From NCBI GenBank assembly GCA_034231615.1, contig CM067317.1:17188264-17252263 (forward strand): 64,000 nt of DNA, written 5' to 3'. The notes under the pieces were generated by a model. The model did no database searches, was not told the origin of the DNA, and worked only from the letters and a program-made list of their open reading frames with translations. The translations under genes and the position numbers were made by a program. Positions within the stretch are counted from its first letter, which is position 1. The number at the start of each line of letters is the position of its first letter. This document shows, in pieces, positions 18,905 through 31,289 of the stretch. The DNA is from Meghimatium bilineatum (Eukaryota > Mollusca > Gastropoda > Stylommatophora > Philomycidae).

Positions 18905-20285
18905 ATTTGTATAACGGTGGATACATTCACAGGGAGATTTGTATATCGGTGGATACATTCACAGGGAGATTTGTATAACGGTGGATACATTCACAGGGAG
19001 ATTTGTATATCGGTGGATACATTCACAGGGAGATTTGTATATCGGTGGATACATTCACAGGGAGATTTGTATAACGGTGGATACATTAACAGGGAGATTT
19101 GTATAACGGTGGATACATTCACAGGGAGATTTGTATATCGGTGGATACATTCACAGGGAGATTTGTATATCGGTGGATACATTCACAGGGGGATTTGTAT
19201 AACTGTGGATACATTCACAGGGAGATTTGTATAACGGTGGATACATTCACAGGGAGATTTGTATAACGGTGGATACATTCACAGGGAGATTTGTATAACG
19301 GTGGATACATTCACAGGGAGATTTGTATAACGGTGGATACATTAACAGGGAGATTTGTATAACGGTGGATACATTCACAGGGAGATTTGTATAACGGTGG
19401 ATACATTCACAGGGAGATTTGTATAACGGTGGATACATTAACAGGGAGATTTGTATATCGGTGGATACATTCACAGGGAGATTTGTGTAACTGTGGATAC
19501 ATTCACAGGGAGATTTGTATATCGGTGGATACATTCACAGGGAGATTTGTATATCGGTGAATACATTCACAGGGAGATTTGTATAACTGTGGATACATTC
19601 ACAGGGAGATTTGTATAACGGTGGATACATTCACAGGGAGATTTGTATAACGGTGGATACATTCACAGGGAGATTTGTATAATGGTGGATACATTAACAG
19701 GGAGATTTGTATAACGAGGATACATTAACAGGGAGATTTGTATAACGGTGGATACATTCACAGGGAGATTTGTATAACGGTGGATACATTCACAGGGAGA
19801 TTTGTATAACGGTGGATACATTAACAGGGAGATTTGTATATCGGTGGATACATTTACAGGGAGATTTGTATAACGGTGGATACATTAACAGGGAGATTTG
19901 TATATCGGTGGATACATTCACAGGGAGATTTGTATATCGGTGGATACATTCACAGGGAGATTTGTATATCGGTGGATACATTCACAGGGAGATTTGTATA
20001 TCGGTGGATACATTCACAGGAAGATTTGTATATCGGTGGATACATTCACAGGGAGATTTGTATATCGGTGGATACATTCACAGGGAGATTTGTATATCGG
20101 TGGATACATTCACAGGGAGATTTGTATATCGGTGGATACATTCACAGGGAGATTTGTATATCGGTGGATACATTCACAGGGAGATTTGTATAACTGTGGA
20201 TACATTCACAGGGAGATTTGTATAACGGTGGATACATTCACAGGGAGATTTGTATAACGGTGGATACATTCACAGGGAGATTTGA
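18905..20285. repeat. 32-bp satellite, about 43 copies
   Basis: The unit is GGATACATTCACAGGGAGAT followed by TTGTATAACGGT. The main variants are TATATCGGT versus TATAACGGT and ATTAACAGG versus ATTCACAGG. Copies between about 19890 and 20170 are nearly identical TATATCGG units. Period 32 makes each frame read the same peptide in rotation, producing several spurious ORFs of 60-150 codons on both strands. Confidence 0.98.
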
Positions 20286-20539
20286 GCATCTAGTTTGGTG
20301 TTCGAGTGCAATGATGATGATACAATAACAAACTAAGTAACAACAATTTTTTTTTATATAAGATTTGATGGAATTGAAGTCATGTACGCATGTGCATTGT
20401 GTGCACAAAAGTGATCTACAGTGATGCCATCACTTGGTAAAAATACTTTCATTTGAGTGGATGTCTTCATACAAAATGGTGGGATGTGCATTCTGCATAC
20501 ATACTCTCAGTAGTAATCGCATTCGTAAAGCATTACATA

Positions 20540-22165
20540 CCGCTGAAAAATAGAGTCATCTAGTTATGAGGGATACCGCTGAAAGATGGAGTCATCTAGT
20601 TATGAGGGATACCGCTGAAAGCTAGAGTCATCTAGTTATGAGGGATACCGCTGAAAGCTAGAGTCATCTAGTTATGAGGGATGCCGCTGAAAATTAGAGT
20701 CATTTAGTTATGAGGGGTACCGCTGAAAGATGGAGTCATCTAGTTATGAGGGATACCGCTGAAAGATGGAGTCATCTAGTTATGAGGGATACCGCTGAAA
20801 GATGGAGTCATCTAGTTATGAGGGATACCACTGAAAGCTAGAGTCATCTAGTTATGAGGGATACCGCTGAAAGCTAGTCATCTAGTTATGAGGGATACCA
20901 CTGAAAGCTAGAGTCATCTAGTTATGACGGATACCGCTGAAAGCTAGAGTCATCTAGTTATGAGGGATACCGCTGAAAGCTAAAGCTATCTAGTTATGAG
21001 GGATACCACTGAAAGATGGAGTCATCTAGTTATGAGGGATACCGCTGAAAGATGGAGTTATCTAGTTATGAGGGATACCGCTGAAAGCTAGAGTCATCTA
21101 GTTATCGGGGATACCGCTGAAAGCTAGAGTCATCTAGTTATGATGGATACCGCTGAAAGCTAGAGTCATCTAGTTATGAGGGATACCGCTGAAAGCTAGA
21201 GTCATCTAGTTATGAGGGATACAGCTGAAAGCTAGAGTCATCTAGTTATGAGGGATACCGCTGAAAGCTAGAGTCATCTAGTAATGAGGGATACCGCTGA
21301 AAGCTAGAGTCATCTAGTTATGAGGGATACCACTGAAAGCTAGAGTCATCTAGTTATGAGGGATACCGCTGAAAGCTAGATTCATCTAGTTATGATGGAT
21401 ACCGCTGAAAGCTAGAGTCATCTAGTTATGAGGGATACCGCTGAAAGCTAGTCATCTAGTTATGAGGGATACCGCTGAAAACTAGATTCATCTAGTTATG
21501 AGGGATACCGCTGAAAGCTAGAGTCATCTAGTTATGAGGGATACCGCTGAAAGCTAGTCATCTAGTTATGAGGGATACCGCTGAAAGCTAGAGTCATCTA
21601 GTTATGAGGGATACCGCTGAAAGCTAGATTCATCTAGTTATGATGGATACCGCTGAAAGCTAGAGTCATCTAGTTATGAGGGATACCGCTGAAAGCTAGA
21701 GTCATCTAGTTATGAGGGATACCGCTGAAAGCTAGAGTCATCTAGTTATGAGGGATACCGCTGAAAGCTAGAGTCATCTAGTTATGAGGGATACCGCTGA
21801 AAGATGGAGTCATCTAGTTATGAGGGATACCACTGAAAGCTAGAGTCATCTAGTTATGAGGGATACTGCTGAAAGCTAGAGTCATCTAGTTATGAGGGAT
21901 ATCGCTGAAAGATGGAGTCATCTAGTTATGAGGGATACCACTGAAAGCTAGAGTCATCTAGTTATGAGGGATACCGCTGAAAGCTAGAGTCATCTAGTTA
22001 TGAGGGATACCGCTGAAAGATGGAGTCATCTAGTTATGAGGGATACCACTGAAAGCTAGAGTCATCTAGTTATGAGGGATACTGCTGAAAGCTAGAGTCA
22101 TCTAGTTATGAGGGATATCGCTGAAAGCTAGAGTCATCTAGTTATGAGTGATATCACTGAAAGAT
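20540..22165. repeat. 36-bp satellite, about 45 copies, with higher-order structure
   Basis: The unit is GAAAGCTAGAGTCATCTAGT followed by TATGAGGGATACCGCT. Variants include GATGGAG for GCTAGAG, CACTG for CGCTG, and a 4-bp-shorter GCTAGTCATC form near 20872, 21450 and 21553. GATGGAG monomers at 21799, 21907 and 22015 are exactly 108 bp apart, and ACTGCT variants at 21865 and 22081 are 216 bp apart. Confidence 0.98.
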
Positions 22166-22214
22166 GGATAACCTTCTCCAATAATTGTATAGGAAATAAT
22201 AAGTTCACCACTGC

Positions 22215-22415
22215 TAATTAAAGGGGATGACAACAAACAAACAAACTATACAATTAAACAACAAACGAGCAAACAAACTATCAAATTAAGCAACAAACAA
22301 GCAAACAAACAATCAAACTAAACAACAAACAAGCAAACAAACTATAAAATTAAACAAGCAAACAAACTATAAAATGAAACAACAAGCAAACAAACAAACA
22401 AATACACAATCTAAT
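22215..22415. repeat. CAAA-rich degenerate tandem repeat
   Basis: Runs of AACAAACAAACAAACTATA, AATTAAACAACAAACGAGC and similar units of about 40 bp. Confidence 0.85.
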
Positions 22416-22544
22416 ATCTCTGTCTTTACTTGAACATTCTGTAGTCAGTCTCCCCTTATTAATAAATGATCTGATCATCCTGTGCCGTGTAATATCGCCA
22501 AATCGGGCTGTCCACAAAATTATTTATCTATATCCTGAGATAGT

Positions 22545-23245
22545 CCCTTGATGGCTGCCGTTATCAATGATAGAGTGGCATTAACAGCCTTACCTGCCTC
22601 CGATAAGGTCGAAAAAGGATGAGTTCTTGTTCTAACATTGCCCAGCCTGATATTTTCTGCAATGCTGACAGACGCATCTAGATCAACTGATGAAACAGGC
22701 ATACAAGTAAAATATAGAGCAGACGGTAAACTTTTCAAACTTGGCCATTTGAAATCGAAAACTAAAGTGCGAAACACGATAATTAAGGAACTTCTCTATG
22801 CTGATGACTGTGTAATGTATGCTGATTCTGCAGACATTATGAAGGTGTCTGCATTTTGAAGACATTCTCCATTCTAAAGAATTTTGCAGAAAGCTGGGAC
22901 AACTTTGACTTCACTACCAACACAAAGACAACAGAGGTTATGTATCAACCCGCACTAAAGTATCCACATCACAATCCTAGTATACAAATAAAAAAACGAA
23001 GGACTTCAAAAAGTCAATAATTTAATCTACCTTGGCAGCACTCTCTCACAGGCTGTAAACATCGACACTGTAGTCAACAACAGAATTACTAAAGCTAATA
23101 CAAAATTTGGAAGGCCATGCAAAAATGTATGGGACAGAAGGAAAAATAGTTACTACCAAACTCATAGTTTACAAGACAGCAGTAATATCATCACCCCTTT
23201 TTGCTTGTGAAACATGGATAGTATACACCAGGTTATAGAAGATTA
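22545..23245 (+). mobile_element. Decayed LINE, RT domain with YADD
   Basis: The plus strand encodes, with frameshifts, LPSLIFSAMLTDA (the GxxQGCxLAPxLF region), GIQVKYRADGKLFKL, KELLYADDCVMYADS with the catalytic YADD, NTKTTEVMYQPA, NLPWQHSLTG-like, and a final degraded ACETW region near 23220. It is a different LINE type from groups 1-3, of the kind with a C2H2-like C-terminus. The fragment at 24010-24295 may be its displaced end. Confidence 0.82.
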
Positions 23246-23361
23246 AACCATTGTCACCTACGCTAGTCGTCACGACACATGATGATGGTGACATCTTCTA
23301 GTGATGATCCATGTGGATACAGGGCGTATTTATGTTCGACTAGAGGGGAGATTACCTAGCT

Positions 23362-23800
23362 TCATAAAATACTCAATATCCATAATATCAAGGGACATTT
23401 TCTTTCCAGAACGTTGTCTTCGTCTTGGATACTCTGAACTCCTCTCTGTTCCGGGCAACCAGGCCTGCATTGGTAAAAAAACATGTGCATACATTCTTCG
23501 ATGTCACATGTCCAACGTCTTCTTGGTCTTCCTCTTCTTTTCTTACCCGGCACTCTACCCTCTAGAATCAGTCTTTCGATACCATCATGTCGCTTTAAGC
23601 GTCCACAATACTGTAGCTTCCTTCTTATTATGTGATTTAGAAGCCACCCTTCGTTTAGTTTCAGTAATTTCAAAACTTAAATGTTCTTCTTTTTCTCTGT
23701 CCTTGATATTCGTAGGATCTTTCTGTATCGCTTCATTTCAAATGAATTTATTCTTCTGGATATTGTCTTGTTTAAAGTCCAAATCTAGCATCCAAGTCTG
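23362..23800 (-). mobile_element. LINE group 1 fragment (C-terminal region)
   Basis: The minus strand reads WLLNHIIRRKLQYCGRLKRH, then ERLILEGRVPGKKRRGRPRR and RWTCDIEECMHMF. After a frameshift it gives NREEFR...TTFWKENV and a stop near 23390. Upstream codons to about 23800 are frameshifted. It is the best motif match to 60486-61000. Confidence 0.85.
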
Positions 23801-23859
23801 TATCCTAAAATCAACATCGATTAGTGAGATAAATATCAAACAGTGAAGTACTGGTGAGA

Positions 23860-24005
23860 TCTAAATCTGCATAGGACACATGGAAAGTTCATCGTTGACA
23901 AAAAAAGCTGATATATGGAGAACTGTAAACTGGCTTCCGCAAGGCCAGAGGACAGTAGAACCGTAAATACACTAATAATGCATCATTGGCATATTTCAAC
24001 ATAAA
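23860..24005. other. Unassigned short interval
   Basis: Possibly the upstream part of the LINE end that follows, but too decayed to assign. Confidence 0.3.
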
Positions 24006-24009
24006 CACA

Positions 24010-24295
24010 TATTCATGTTAGAGTCTTGCAGAAGACAGACCCGACTGGCGTCGTAGAATCAAGAGCGGTGGCAGCTGCTAGGAACTTCAGACTCGATGCT
24101 GCGCAATAAATACGTGCTATAACAAAGGCAAGAGTTGAGCAATGTCTCACACATGCTCATACTGCGGTAGAAAATTCCAGGCGCGCATAGGACTCATTAG
24201 TCACAGTCGGATACACCGTAGACATCTAATATCCATCATCATTCCATTTGAGCCGAACTGTCATGATCGACTACGATGGAAAACAACATAGCTGA
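24010..24295 (+). mobile_element. LINE C-terminal fragment with C2H2-type zinc finger
   Basis: The plus strand reads AEDRPDWRRRIKSGG (the DRxxWR motif near LINE ends). After frameshifts it reads MSHTCSYCGRKFQARIGLIS followed by HSRIHRRH, a C-x2-C...H-x-H finger typical of the C-terminus of some LINE proteins. A stop follows at about 24288. It is probably the end of the element at 22545-23245, separated by the inserted group 1 fragment. Confidence 0.75.
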
Positions 24296-24299
24296 TCAA

Positions 24300-25029
<730 letters not shown>

Positions 25030-25044
25030 ATACCAGATTCGTTC

Positions 25045-26175
25045 GGATCCCGTTGGGACCAAATTTATTGGATTGCTTACCCTGATATGCCTTACATTGT
25101 CAATGTACTTGCCAACCCCGCTCACCGCAAGGGAACAAAAGCGAGTGTGTCATTGGATCCATATTCGAGCTTAGTATATTGATATTAATGAATTGCAATG
25201 TTTAGTTCTCTGGATTCAATGGGTAAATGCGAATGTGTCGGTTAAAATGTAGTTCTCCATTGTCGTTGACGAAAACAATTTCAACCTCGTTAGATGGTGG
25301 TTCATTATAGCGACGTTTATCATATTGACTATCGCGCTTGAAGACCATGTTTACTATTTGGAGTTCTCTTCCAGTTTGAACAGCATTCTAAATCTCTCTT
25401 GTTTCGATATTACGCATTAACAGATACGACTGTGCTAGTCTATTGTGTTGACGAAAAAAACGATCGATTTTATCAAGAAATTCTCTTTGGCATGTAGCAT
25501 TTGCTGCGTGTACGTGTCAAACGTCTGTTGCTTTAGTAATTTTCAAAACATACAATTGGGCGAACTGTGAAACTTTGTTGCATGGCGGTTGTATATAAGT
25601 TCGATGATTTGTCCATGAAATTTTCAAACATATGGATCTCGACCTTGACAATCAGTAATTTTCGCTCCTATAGACGCGAAAAAAAGAACGCGATTATAAG
25701 AGCGAATCATTAGGACGTTCTCCCAAAAAATATTTTATCACCACACAAAATAAATCGACATATAATATCGGAAGCTTCACAGTTATGTGCAGTAGCACGA
25801 TCCAAAGCAAAATGTGTTGCTTCGTTTGAAGCTACTTTACGCATTTGTGACAATGAGTGAGCTTCGGCATCTGCAGCTTGATGTCACTGCGGTTGCTCAA
25901 CAGTTTCATGCTGTTTGTGACAAAGTTGTCATTCTCTTTTCATAGCTTGTCGACTTTCTCTTTGTGCTTCTAGCTTAGCTCGACGTCGATGCAAATCAGC
26001 ATCCTTAGCAAGTCACGTTTGTCTTTGTTGAAGGGTTTCTTGATAAATTCTTTGCATCTCTCTTTTAATTCAATGTCTATGCACTGCAGCATATGCGGCA
26101 CGAATCCGTGCAAGTGATTCTTGAGATTGAGGACTCAGCCATCTAGCTTTTCGTTCTTTTGTTTTTTGACGATTT
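25045..26175 (-). pseudogene. Decayed Helitron, N-terminal region of the Rep/helicase protein
   Basis: The minus strand starts near 26175 with a basic region, RNRQKTKERKARWLSPQSQE, then ARIRAAYAAVHRH, RRRAKLEAQRESRQAMKRE and SLSQMRKVASNEATHFALDR, all in one frame broken mainly by TGA codons. A decayed middle part includes AQLYVLK-like and RLAQSYLLMRNIET-like segments. Near 25330-25085 it reads KRRYNEPPSNEVEIVFVNDN, GELHFNRHIRIYP, a [23 protein letters not shown] and ERGWQVH. This order (basic N-terminus, then RRYNxPxxNEVAxxF, DPMxYPLLFPxGExGW) is the Helitron_like_N region. The Rep (HUH) and helicase domains are absent, lost at the (TA)n tract. At least four TGA codons fit CGA-to-TGA decay. 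Confidence 0.88.
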
Positions 26176-26460
26176 CGCTAAAGCAAATTATATGTTTATT
26201 TTAAATTTATTTCATATTTATGTATTTTTAAATGCATTTTAGATAACTTTAACCACAAGCCTATACAGAGTTTAGCGCATCAACGATATTTGCATTTGTA
26301 TACAAATGTCGTGTGCTTTGAATAAAGTTACGACAAAAATCGTTTTGATTGGATGTCGCACGATAATTCCGTGACGTATATTCGCTATTTATAGAGCGTT
26401 CCTCAGATGACAGAACACGGTTATTATATTATAAATATCCAGGCAATTTATTGCCACAGA
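26176..26460. other. Non-coding interval
   Basis: AT-rich sequence upstream of the Helitron remnant. No terminal hairpin or TC end could be assigned by eye. Confidence 0.4.
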
Positions 26461-26463
26461 AAG

Positions 26464-26464
26464 T

Positions 26465-26507
<43 letters not shown>

Positions 26508-26526
26508 TTGTGTATGTGTGTGTGTG
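26464..26526. repeat. (TA)n(TG)n microsatellite
   Basis: About 11 TA units followed by about 16 TG units with TTTGTGTATG interruptions. Confidence 0.95.
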
Positions 26527-26529
26527 ACA

Positions 26530-27065
26530 ATGTTCTGCTGGTCTCGACAAATAATATAGAGATGCTATGTACGGTGAGGATTTCTTCTTGCCCCATTTCA
26601 ATTAACGAGCTGTTTGAATTTGAGCTGGTTGCAATAGTTATCTCACACTACGGCTGATTCCAGCTAGACGTTTCCATCATAATCTCTTCCTTGTTCGATG
26701 TATTCACTATATCTGTGTCACTAACTATACTTGTTATTATGAAAGTGAATGACCAGTTTTATATTTATGAACAGCGGTAGGCCAGTGATTAGCTCACAAT
26801 TGTTTATCTATGTTGTTTACGGTTTAATTCACAGCTGAAATATTTTTTTTCTTCCAAACTTCAATAGATTTCGATGTTTACTCAAAAAAATAAGCACTAA
26901 AACACATACGTAAAGTAAAGATGTGGATACAAAGCCAACTGTCCACAATGTATAGGCGGTACTGTTAGATATACCCGTTGTATGTAAAAATATCCGGTAA
27001 AGAATAGTTTAACGGCAATGTTATATACAGGACATGTTTTAACTATTTTTAATACAAAATTGCAC
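26530..27065. other. Non-coding interval
   Basis: Nothing supported. Confidence 0.4.
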
Positions 27066-27069
27066 ACAT

Positions 27070-27262
27070 GATGCTGCTTATATCATCTGCAACTGCTTGC
27101 ATCATCTATAACTGCTTACATCTTGTTACTGTTTATATCATCTGTAACTGCCTACATCATCTGTAACAGTTTACATCATCTGTAACTGCTTGCATCATCT
27201 ATAACTGCTTACATAATCTGTAATGGCTCACTTCATCTGTAACTGCTTACATCATCTGTAAA
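27070..27262. repeat. About 20-bp tandem repeat, 9 diverged copies
   Basis: Units like CATCATCTGTAACTGCTTA with small length changes. Confidence 0.9.
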
Positions 27263-27489
27263 GTGCCGTTAATATAATTGAAGCGTATAATATATAGGAC
27301 CCCAGAAAGCCAGTCTCTTATGTAAACATTCTACCTTGACATTTGTGTGGTCAGTGTGTACTTCTAAAATAGTCTAAAGGGGGTCTCAGAACGTGCAAAA
27401 CAAAGGACTTGACCATCTTCAGGGGAAAAGAAACCAAACTCACGTGATTAATGAGTGGTAAGATGTAAGGAAGATACGGTTTGCTTAGT

Positions 27490-27645
27490 TCAGAGGTTCG
27501 TAATCAACAGTCCATTTTATTCGAGTAGTATTTCATTGTAGAGATTTCTAGTGGAGTCCTATGTGAACTTTTAGTTGAGTGATTTGAAAGAATCACTGTG
27601 TCGTCTGCGTAGCGTAGTTCCAAGGACTTCCAAGCCCATCGTGAG
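27490..27645 (-). mobile_element. Short LINE RT fragment with YADD
   Basis: The minus strand reads SLELRYADDTVILSNHSTKS in one frame, followed by about 25 more codons to a stop. The LRYADDTVxL box is the RT catalytic motif. Flanks are not recognisable, so the group cannot be named. Confidence 0.6.
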
Positions 27646-27764
27646 TTGTAAATTCGCTCAGATTTAGAATTATTTATTATTAGATTTTATATTGTTCATT
27701 AATTTTATTACAGTTTGTATGAATTATTTTATATATCATCTTTGCCTTAAGTCTTTGGGATATT

Positions 27765-27948
27765 TTGTCTGTTATATTTTGTCTGGGAGTATTTTGTCTG
27801 GGAATTCTTTTGTCTGGGAATATTTTGTCTTGGGATATTTTGTCTGGGTATATTTTGTCTGGGGATATTTTGTCATCGGGATATTTTGTCTGGTATATTT
27901 TGTCCGGCATATTTTGTCTGGGAATATTTTGTCCAGTTACCGTGGACA
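27765..27948. repeat. Short tandem repeat, ATATTTTGTCTGGG units
   Basis: About 11 units of 14-18 bp with length variation. The minus-strand reading DKIYPDKISQDKI is produced by the repeat. Confidence 0.93.
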
Positions 27949-27949
27949 G

Positions 27950-28275
27950 CCATATTACATCGATTTCAGATAGAGGAAAGTCATATTACATCGATTTCAG
28001 ATAGAGGAAAGTCATATTACATCGATTTCAGATAGTCATATTACATCGATTTCAGATAGAGGAAAGTCATTTTACATTGATTTCAGATAGAGGAAAGTCA
28101 TTTTACATCGATTTCAGACAGAGGAAAGTCATTTGACATTGATTTCAGATAGAGGAAAGTCATTTTACATTGATTTCAGATAGAGGAAAGTTATATTACA
28201 TCGATTTCAGATAGAGGAAAGTCATTTTACATTGATTTCAGATAGAGGACAGTCATATTACATCGATTTTAGATA
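27950..28275. repeat. 31-bp tandem repeat, about 10 copies
   Basis: The unit is GTCATATTACATCGATTTCA followed by GATAGAGGAAA. One copy is shortened near 28030. Confidence 0.96.
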
Positions 28276-28279
28276 TAAG

Positions 28280-28795
28280 AATGCAAGATACAGAGATTTA
28301 AAACACAGAAAGTGAAAGCTTGAGATGAAAATAGTCAGGAAATATGACGATAATTTAAATAGCTAAATCGAGGGAAAGAAATAGAAAAGAAAACAAAGTG
28401 AGAAAGATATAAAAATAAAAATGAAATCTTCACACGTAAAGTTAGACTGTAGATAATATGAGAGAATGAGAAAACAGATTAAATGAAGGGAAATAAAATA
28501 AATAAAAAGTGAGATTGAGAGACTGAAAGATATACAGCACATGTAGGAAGTGATGGAAGGAGTTTGAAAAATACTGTGATTTGTTGGCGATAAAGGTTCA
28601 TTGAAACGAATAAGAGCAGTAAATATAGAGATGTGTACAGACATGTTCTTAGTCATCCTACGTTTTGTCTGAACTTGATGGGAAGGGGGATTCAGTTTAG
28701 TTACAACATTCGGTATCAATTCAATTATTTCTTGGCAGATGTATCGAAATTGGACATTTTTGTATAAGAAACATTTTTTTTGTAGGAAAGTAAGA
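28280..28795. other. Purine-rich non-coding interval
   Basis: GAAA/AAAG-rich sequence on the plus strand, with one long chance ORF on the minus strand rich in Phe, Ser and Ile and no motif. Confidence 0.45.
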
Positions 28796-28799
28796 AGCA

Positions 28800-29330
28800 G
28801 CGAGAGCTCTTCTAGTAGACCATCATCATCATTAAGTGCCGTCTCCACAATGAAAGTTGGCTGCAGCAGACCTCCAACGTCCCTACCTTTTGATTTAGTG
28901 GTGCACTCTGCTAGAATGTAACATGTCCATATTGTGATGTTACTCTCCCACTTATATCTCTGTCTACCTCTTTCTTGCCTCCCCTCGACTTTACTCTCAA
29001 GTAGTCTTCAACGTGGGGCCATATCTTTATGTATCCAAAATATTGTATGTGCTTGATCTTATTTCCTTTAATAATACTTTATTCATATTAAGTATTGCTA
29101 GAACCTCTAGTTTTCTTCTCTTTCTATGATGTTCTCCCTATTCTTCTATATATCCAAATCTCAAAGGCATAAATTATGTCTTATAATTGTTTATTTATTC
29201 TCCATGTTTCTGTGCCATACAATAGATGAATAATTTTTTATTGTTATTTTTTTTAGCTTGTTTGTAATTTGTTTAGATGTTAATATTTTCCTTATGTCGT
29301 TGAAAGTACTTGAGGAAACTAGTATACTAT
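28800..29330 (-). mobile_element. LINE group 4, 3' end and part of RT region
   Basis: It aligns with 52130-52905: CATCATTAAGTGCCGTCTCC, TTGGCTGCAGCAGACCTCCA, GATGTTACTCTCCCAC, then TTTTCTTCTCTTTCTATGAT and CTCCATGTTTCTGTGCC. The latter is the minus-strand region equivalent to GSETWTLNKQ. The 3' tail is (CAT)n at about 28818. Heavily frameshifted. Confidence 0.75.
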
Positions 29331-29930
29331 CTAGTAGACCAAGATGTGGCGAACATATCATTTAATATACTGTAGTCTTTTTGGTTCTAAAAAATCAGAT
29401 TTATCTCTCTGATAAGCTCACTCGTCACACACGAGTCCTTGCTGTATTATCTTTTCAACTCTGTACGTATCAGTTTCACACAGCCAATTCAACGTATACA
29501 TATCACACTCACACATTCATACATGTAATCGCGATACACAAACACTTGATTCTCTCACTACAAATAGAATACCCACTTGTCCAGACAGATCTAAGAGCTG
29601 GAATCAGATGAAGAAATTAATGCTTTCTCGTGGTAACATCGAACACGTCGCATTCTTTCAGAGAAATGTTATGCAAATCAGTAGCAGAGGACGACAGAAA
29701 GTATGAATACATTAATTATATATGCACATCGTAGAAGCCTCGCCGTCACCACTTAGTAGACTGTCATTAACAGTGTCTGTATCTTTCAATGGTATAACAC
29801 TTCACGCTGTTTGTTTGTTTCTCCATATATAGGCACTAGATAATTGTTGTGGTTTGTCGGACGTCTATACGTGCTTTCCAATCGCAAACTCAGTTTATCC
29901 ATAAGCATATAGTAACACTAGATTCATGCA
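29331..29930. other. Non-coding interval
   Basis: Nothing supported. Confidence 0.4.
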
Positions 29931-29934
29931 TTAG

Positions 29935-30112
29935 TACCATGCCTTCCGGCGCAGGCAATCATGTCTCTCCACAGTCCTCTGTTATACTTTTAAATATAAT
30001 TTCTAATGATTCTGCATCATGCCAGGCTTTCAAGCCATCCAATATTTTCTCACGTTGTTTTCCTCTGTCTCTCTTACCCTCGATCTTTCCAGTTGTTGCG
30101 ATGTTACTAGAT
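29935..30112 (-). mobile_element. LINE group 2 fragment (3' end)
   Basis: ACCATGCCTTCCGGCGCAGG, then CAATCATGTCTCTCCACAG, TGCCAGGCTTTCAAGCCATC and CTCTGTCTCTCTTACCCTCG. This is the reverse of the WRAMTAYATRHGT end and the RDRGRER region of the copy at 12302-13110. Confidence 0.75.
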
Positions 30113-30149
30113 AGATCGACGACACTAGATAGATGGAAGATAATGAATA

Positions 30150-30385
30150 TCGATGCATTTTCAGTTTCGTGGTATTACAGTTGGAAACAGATCTCGGGGC
30201 CGACCTCTACATGGATACAAAGCTGAATGCGAACATGCTGCATGCATGGATATTGAAATATGCGAACAAAATCTAGAAACGTGTTTCGTGGATGAAAAAA
30301 AAATCAAGATGGATAACAAGACAAAGGAATCGGTAATAGAAGATATTTCAAGTGTTACACGACTGAGAAAACAAACAAAATAGCA
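30150..30385 (+). mobile_element. LINE C-terminal fragment (unassigned type)
   Basis: The plus strand reads FRGITVGNRSRGRPLHGYKA, ECEHAACMDIEICEQNLETC and on to a stop near 30381. GxRSRGRPLxxYKxxCxxxxxxxDI is a known pattern near the C-terminus of LINE RT proteins. The part after KKIKMDNK is not recognisable. Confidence 0.5.
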
Positions 30386-31270
30386 CTAGTACAAGTGGTT
30401 CTGAGAGAGCTTGTACATATTATGAATGTTTCCTTATTGTTCAGATTGTTCTTAAAAGCGATATCAGCAATCGCAATGTATTGTAACCTAAATACAGTCG
30501 CATAGTACAACAGCAACAATCATCTAGAGATATGGAAATATGATGTATAACAAAAATATAGGAAAATGCAATTAAATTAACTATGTTTTTGTTTTAAACA
30601 TCATTCGACATATTACCGAATACTTACTATGATCCAGCTTGGACGAAATAAGTTAGTACACAAGATAACAGTGTACAAAGAAAATGAACTAGAAGTGTTT
30701 TTGTAAATGAAAAGTGTTACTTACAGCAAATGAAAATAATATAACAAATGGTTAAACGATGAGAAGAATTTGAAAATTAAAGAGGGGTGCAAAGAGAACG
30801 CAGTGCTCTAGGCGGACCCAGGGTTAGCAGATAACCAAGATCCCAAATGTACCTCCTCGCGGTGCACCCTGGTAGCAGAAAACAGCAGCCCGAGCTGATT
30901 CTATAAAATCATTTGGGGATCGTGTCCGAGAATGTGGTGGAAGCAGATGGAAAGAGATTTGACTGCATAAGAGACAGACAATAATCTCCGACACCATCTG
31001 CATCACCACATATAGAGACACTGTCGACATACAGTGACGCACGTTAGTCCAGTCAGAACATTGGAGGGGCGGCCAATGTAAAAGGGACGTAAAGGTGGAT
31101 AAAACAAATATATGTCAAAATGAGTACAATGACACAATGAAAGGGCAGAAAAGTGCTAGAGGGCAGCGTGATCTGCAAATAGAAAGTGAAAAGTCCCTAG
31201 GAAAGGGGAACTACAAGCTCCGTCAGCTCGAGACGAGCTTCTAGTTACCTGTGTTCCTTACAGGCAGAGA
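30386..31270. other. Non-coding interval
   Basis: Mostly featureless. 30805-31075 is higher in GC, with a 72-residue chance ORF on the minus strand, and may be a dispersed repeat, but no second copy was found in the window. Confidence 0.4.
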
Positions 31271-31289
31271 CCCATACCCATTTATTGGC

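Noticed and set aside
17359..20257. Many overlapping ORFs with repeated peptides (IDFYHILL, GYIHREICI)
   Set aside because: They are frame-rotated readings of 25-bp and 32-bp arrays, identical in all frames.
18905..22165. CRISPR-like array
   Set aside because: The repeats are contiguous with no unique spacers, no cas genes are present, and the context is eukaryotic.
28363..28848. 161-codon minus-strand ORF
   Set aside because: It arises from purine-rich plus-strand DNA. It has Phe/Ser/Ile-rich low complexity with no motif, and it overlaps the LINE end at its start.
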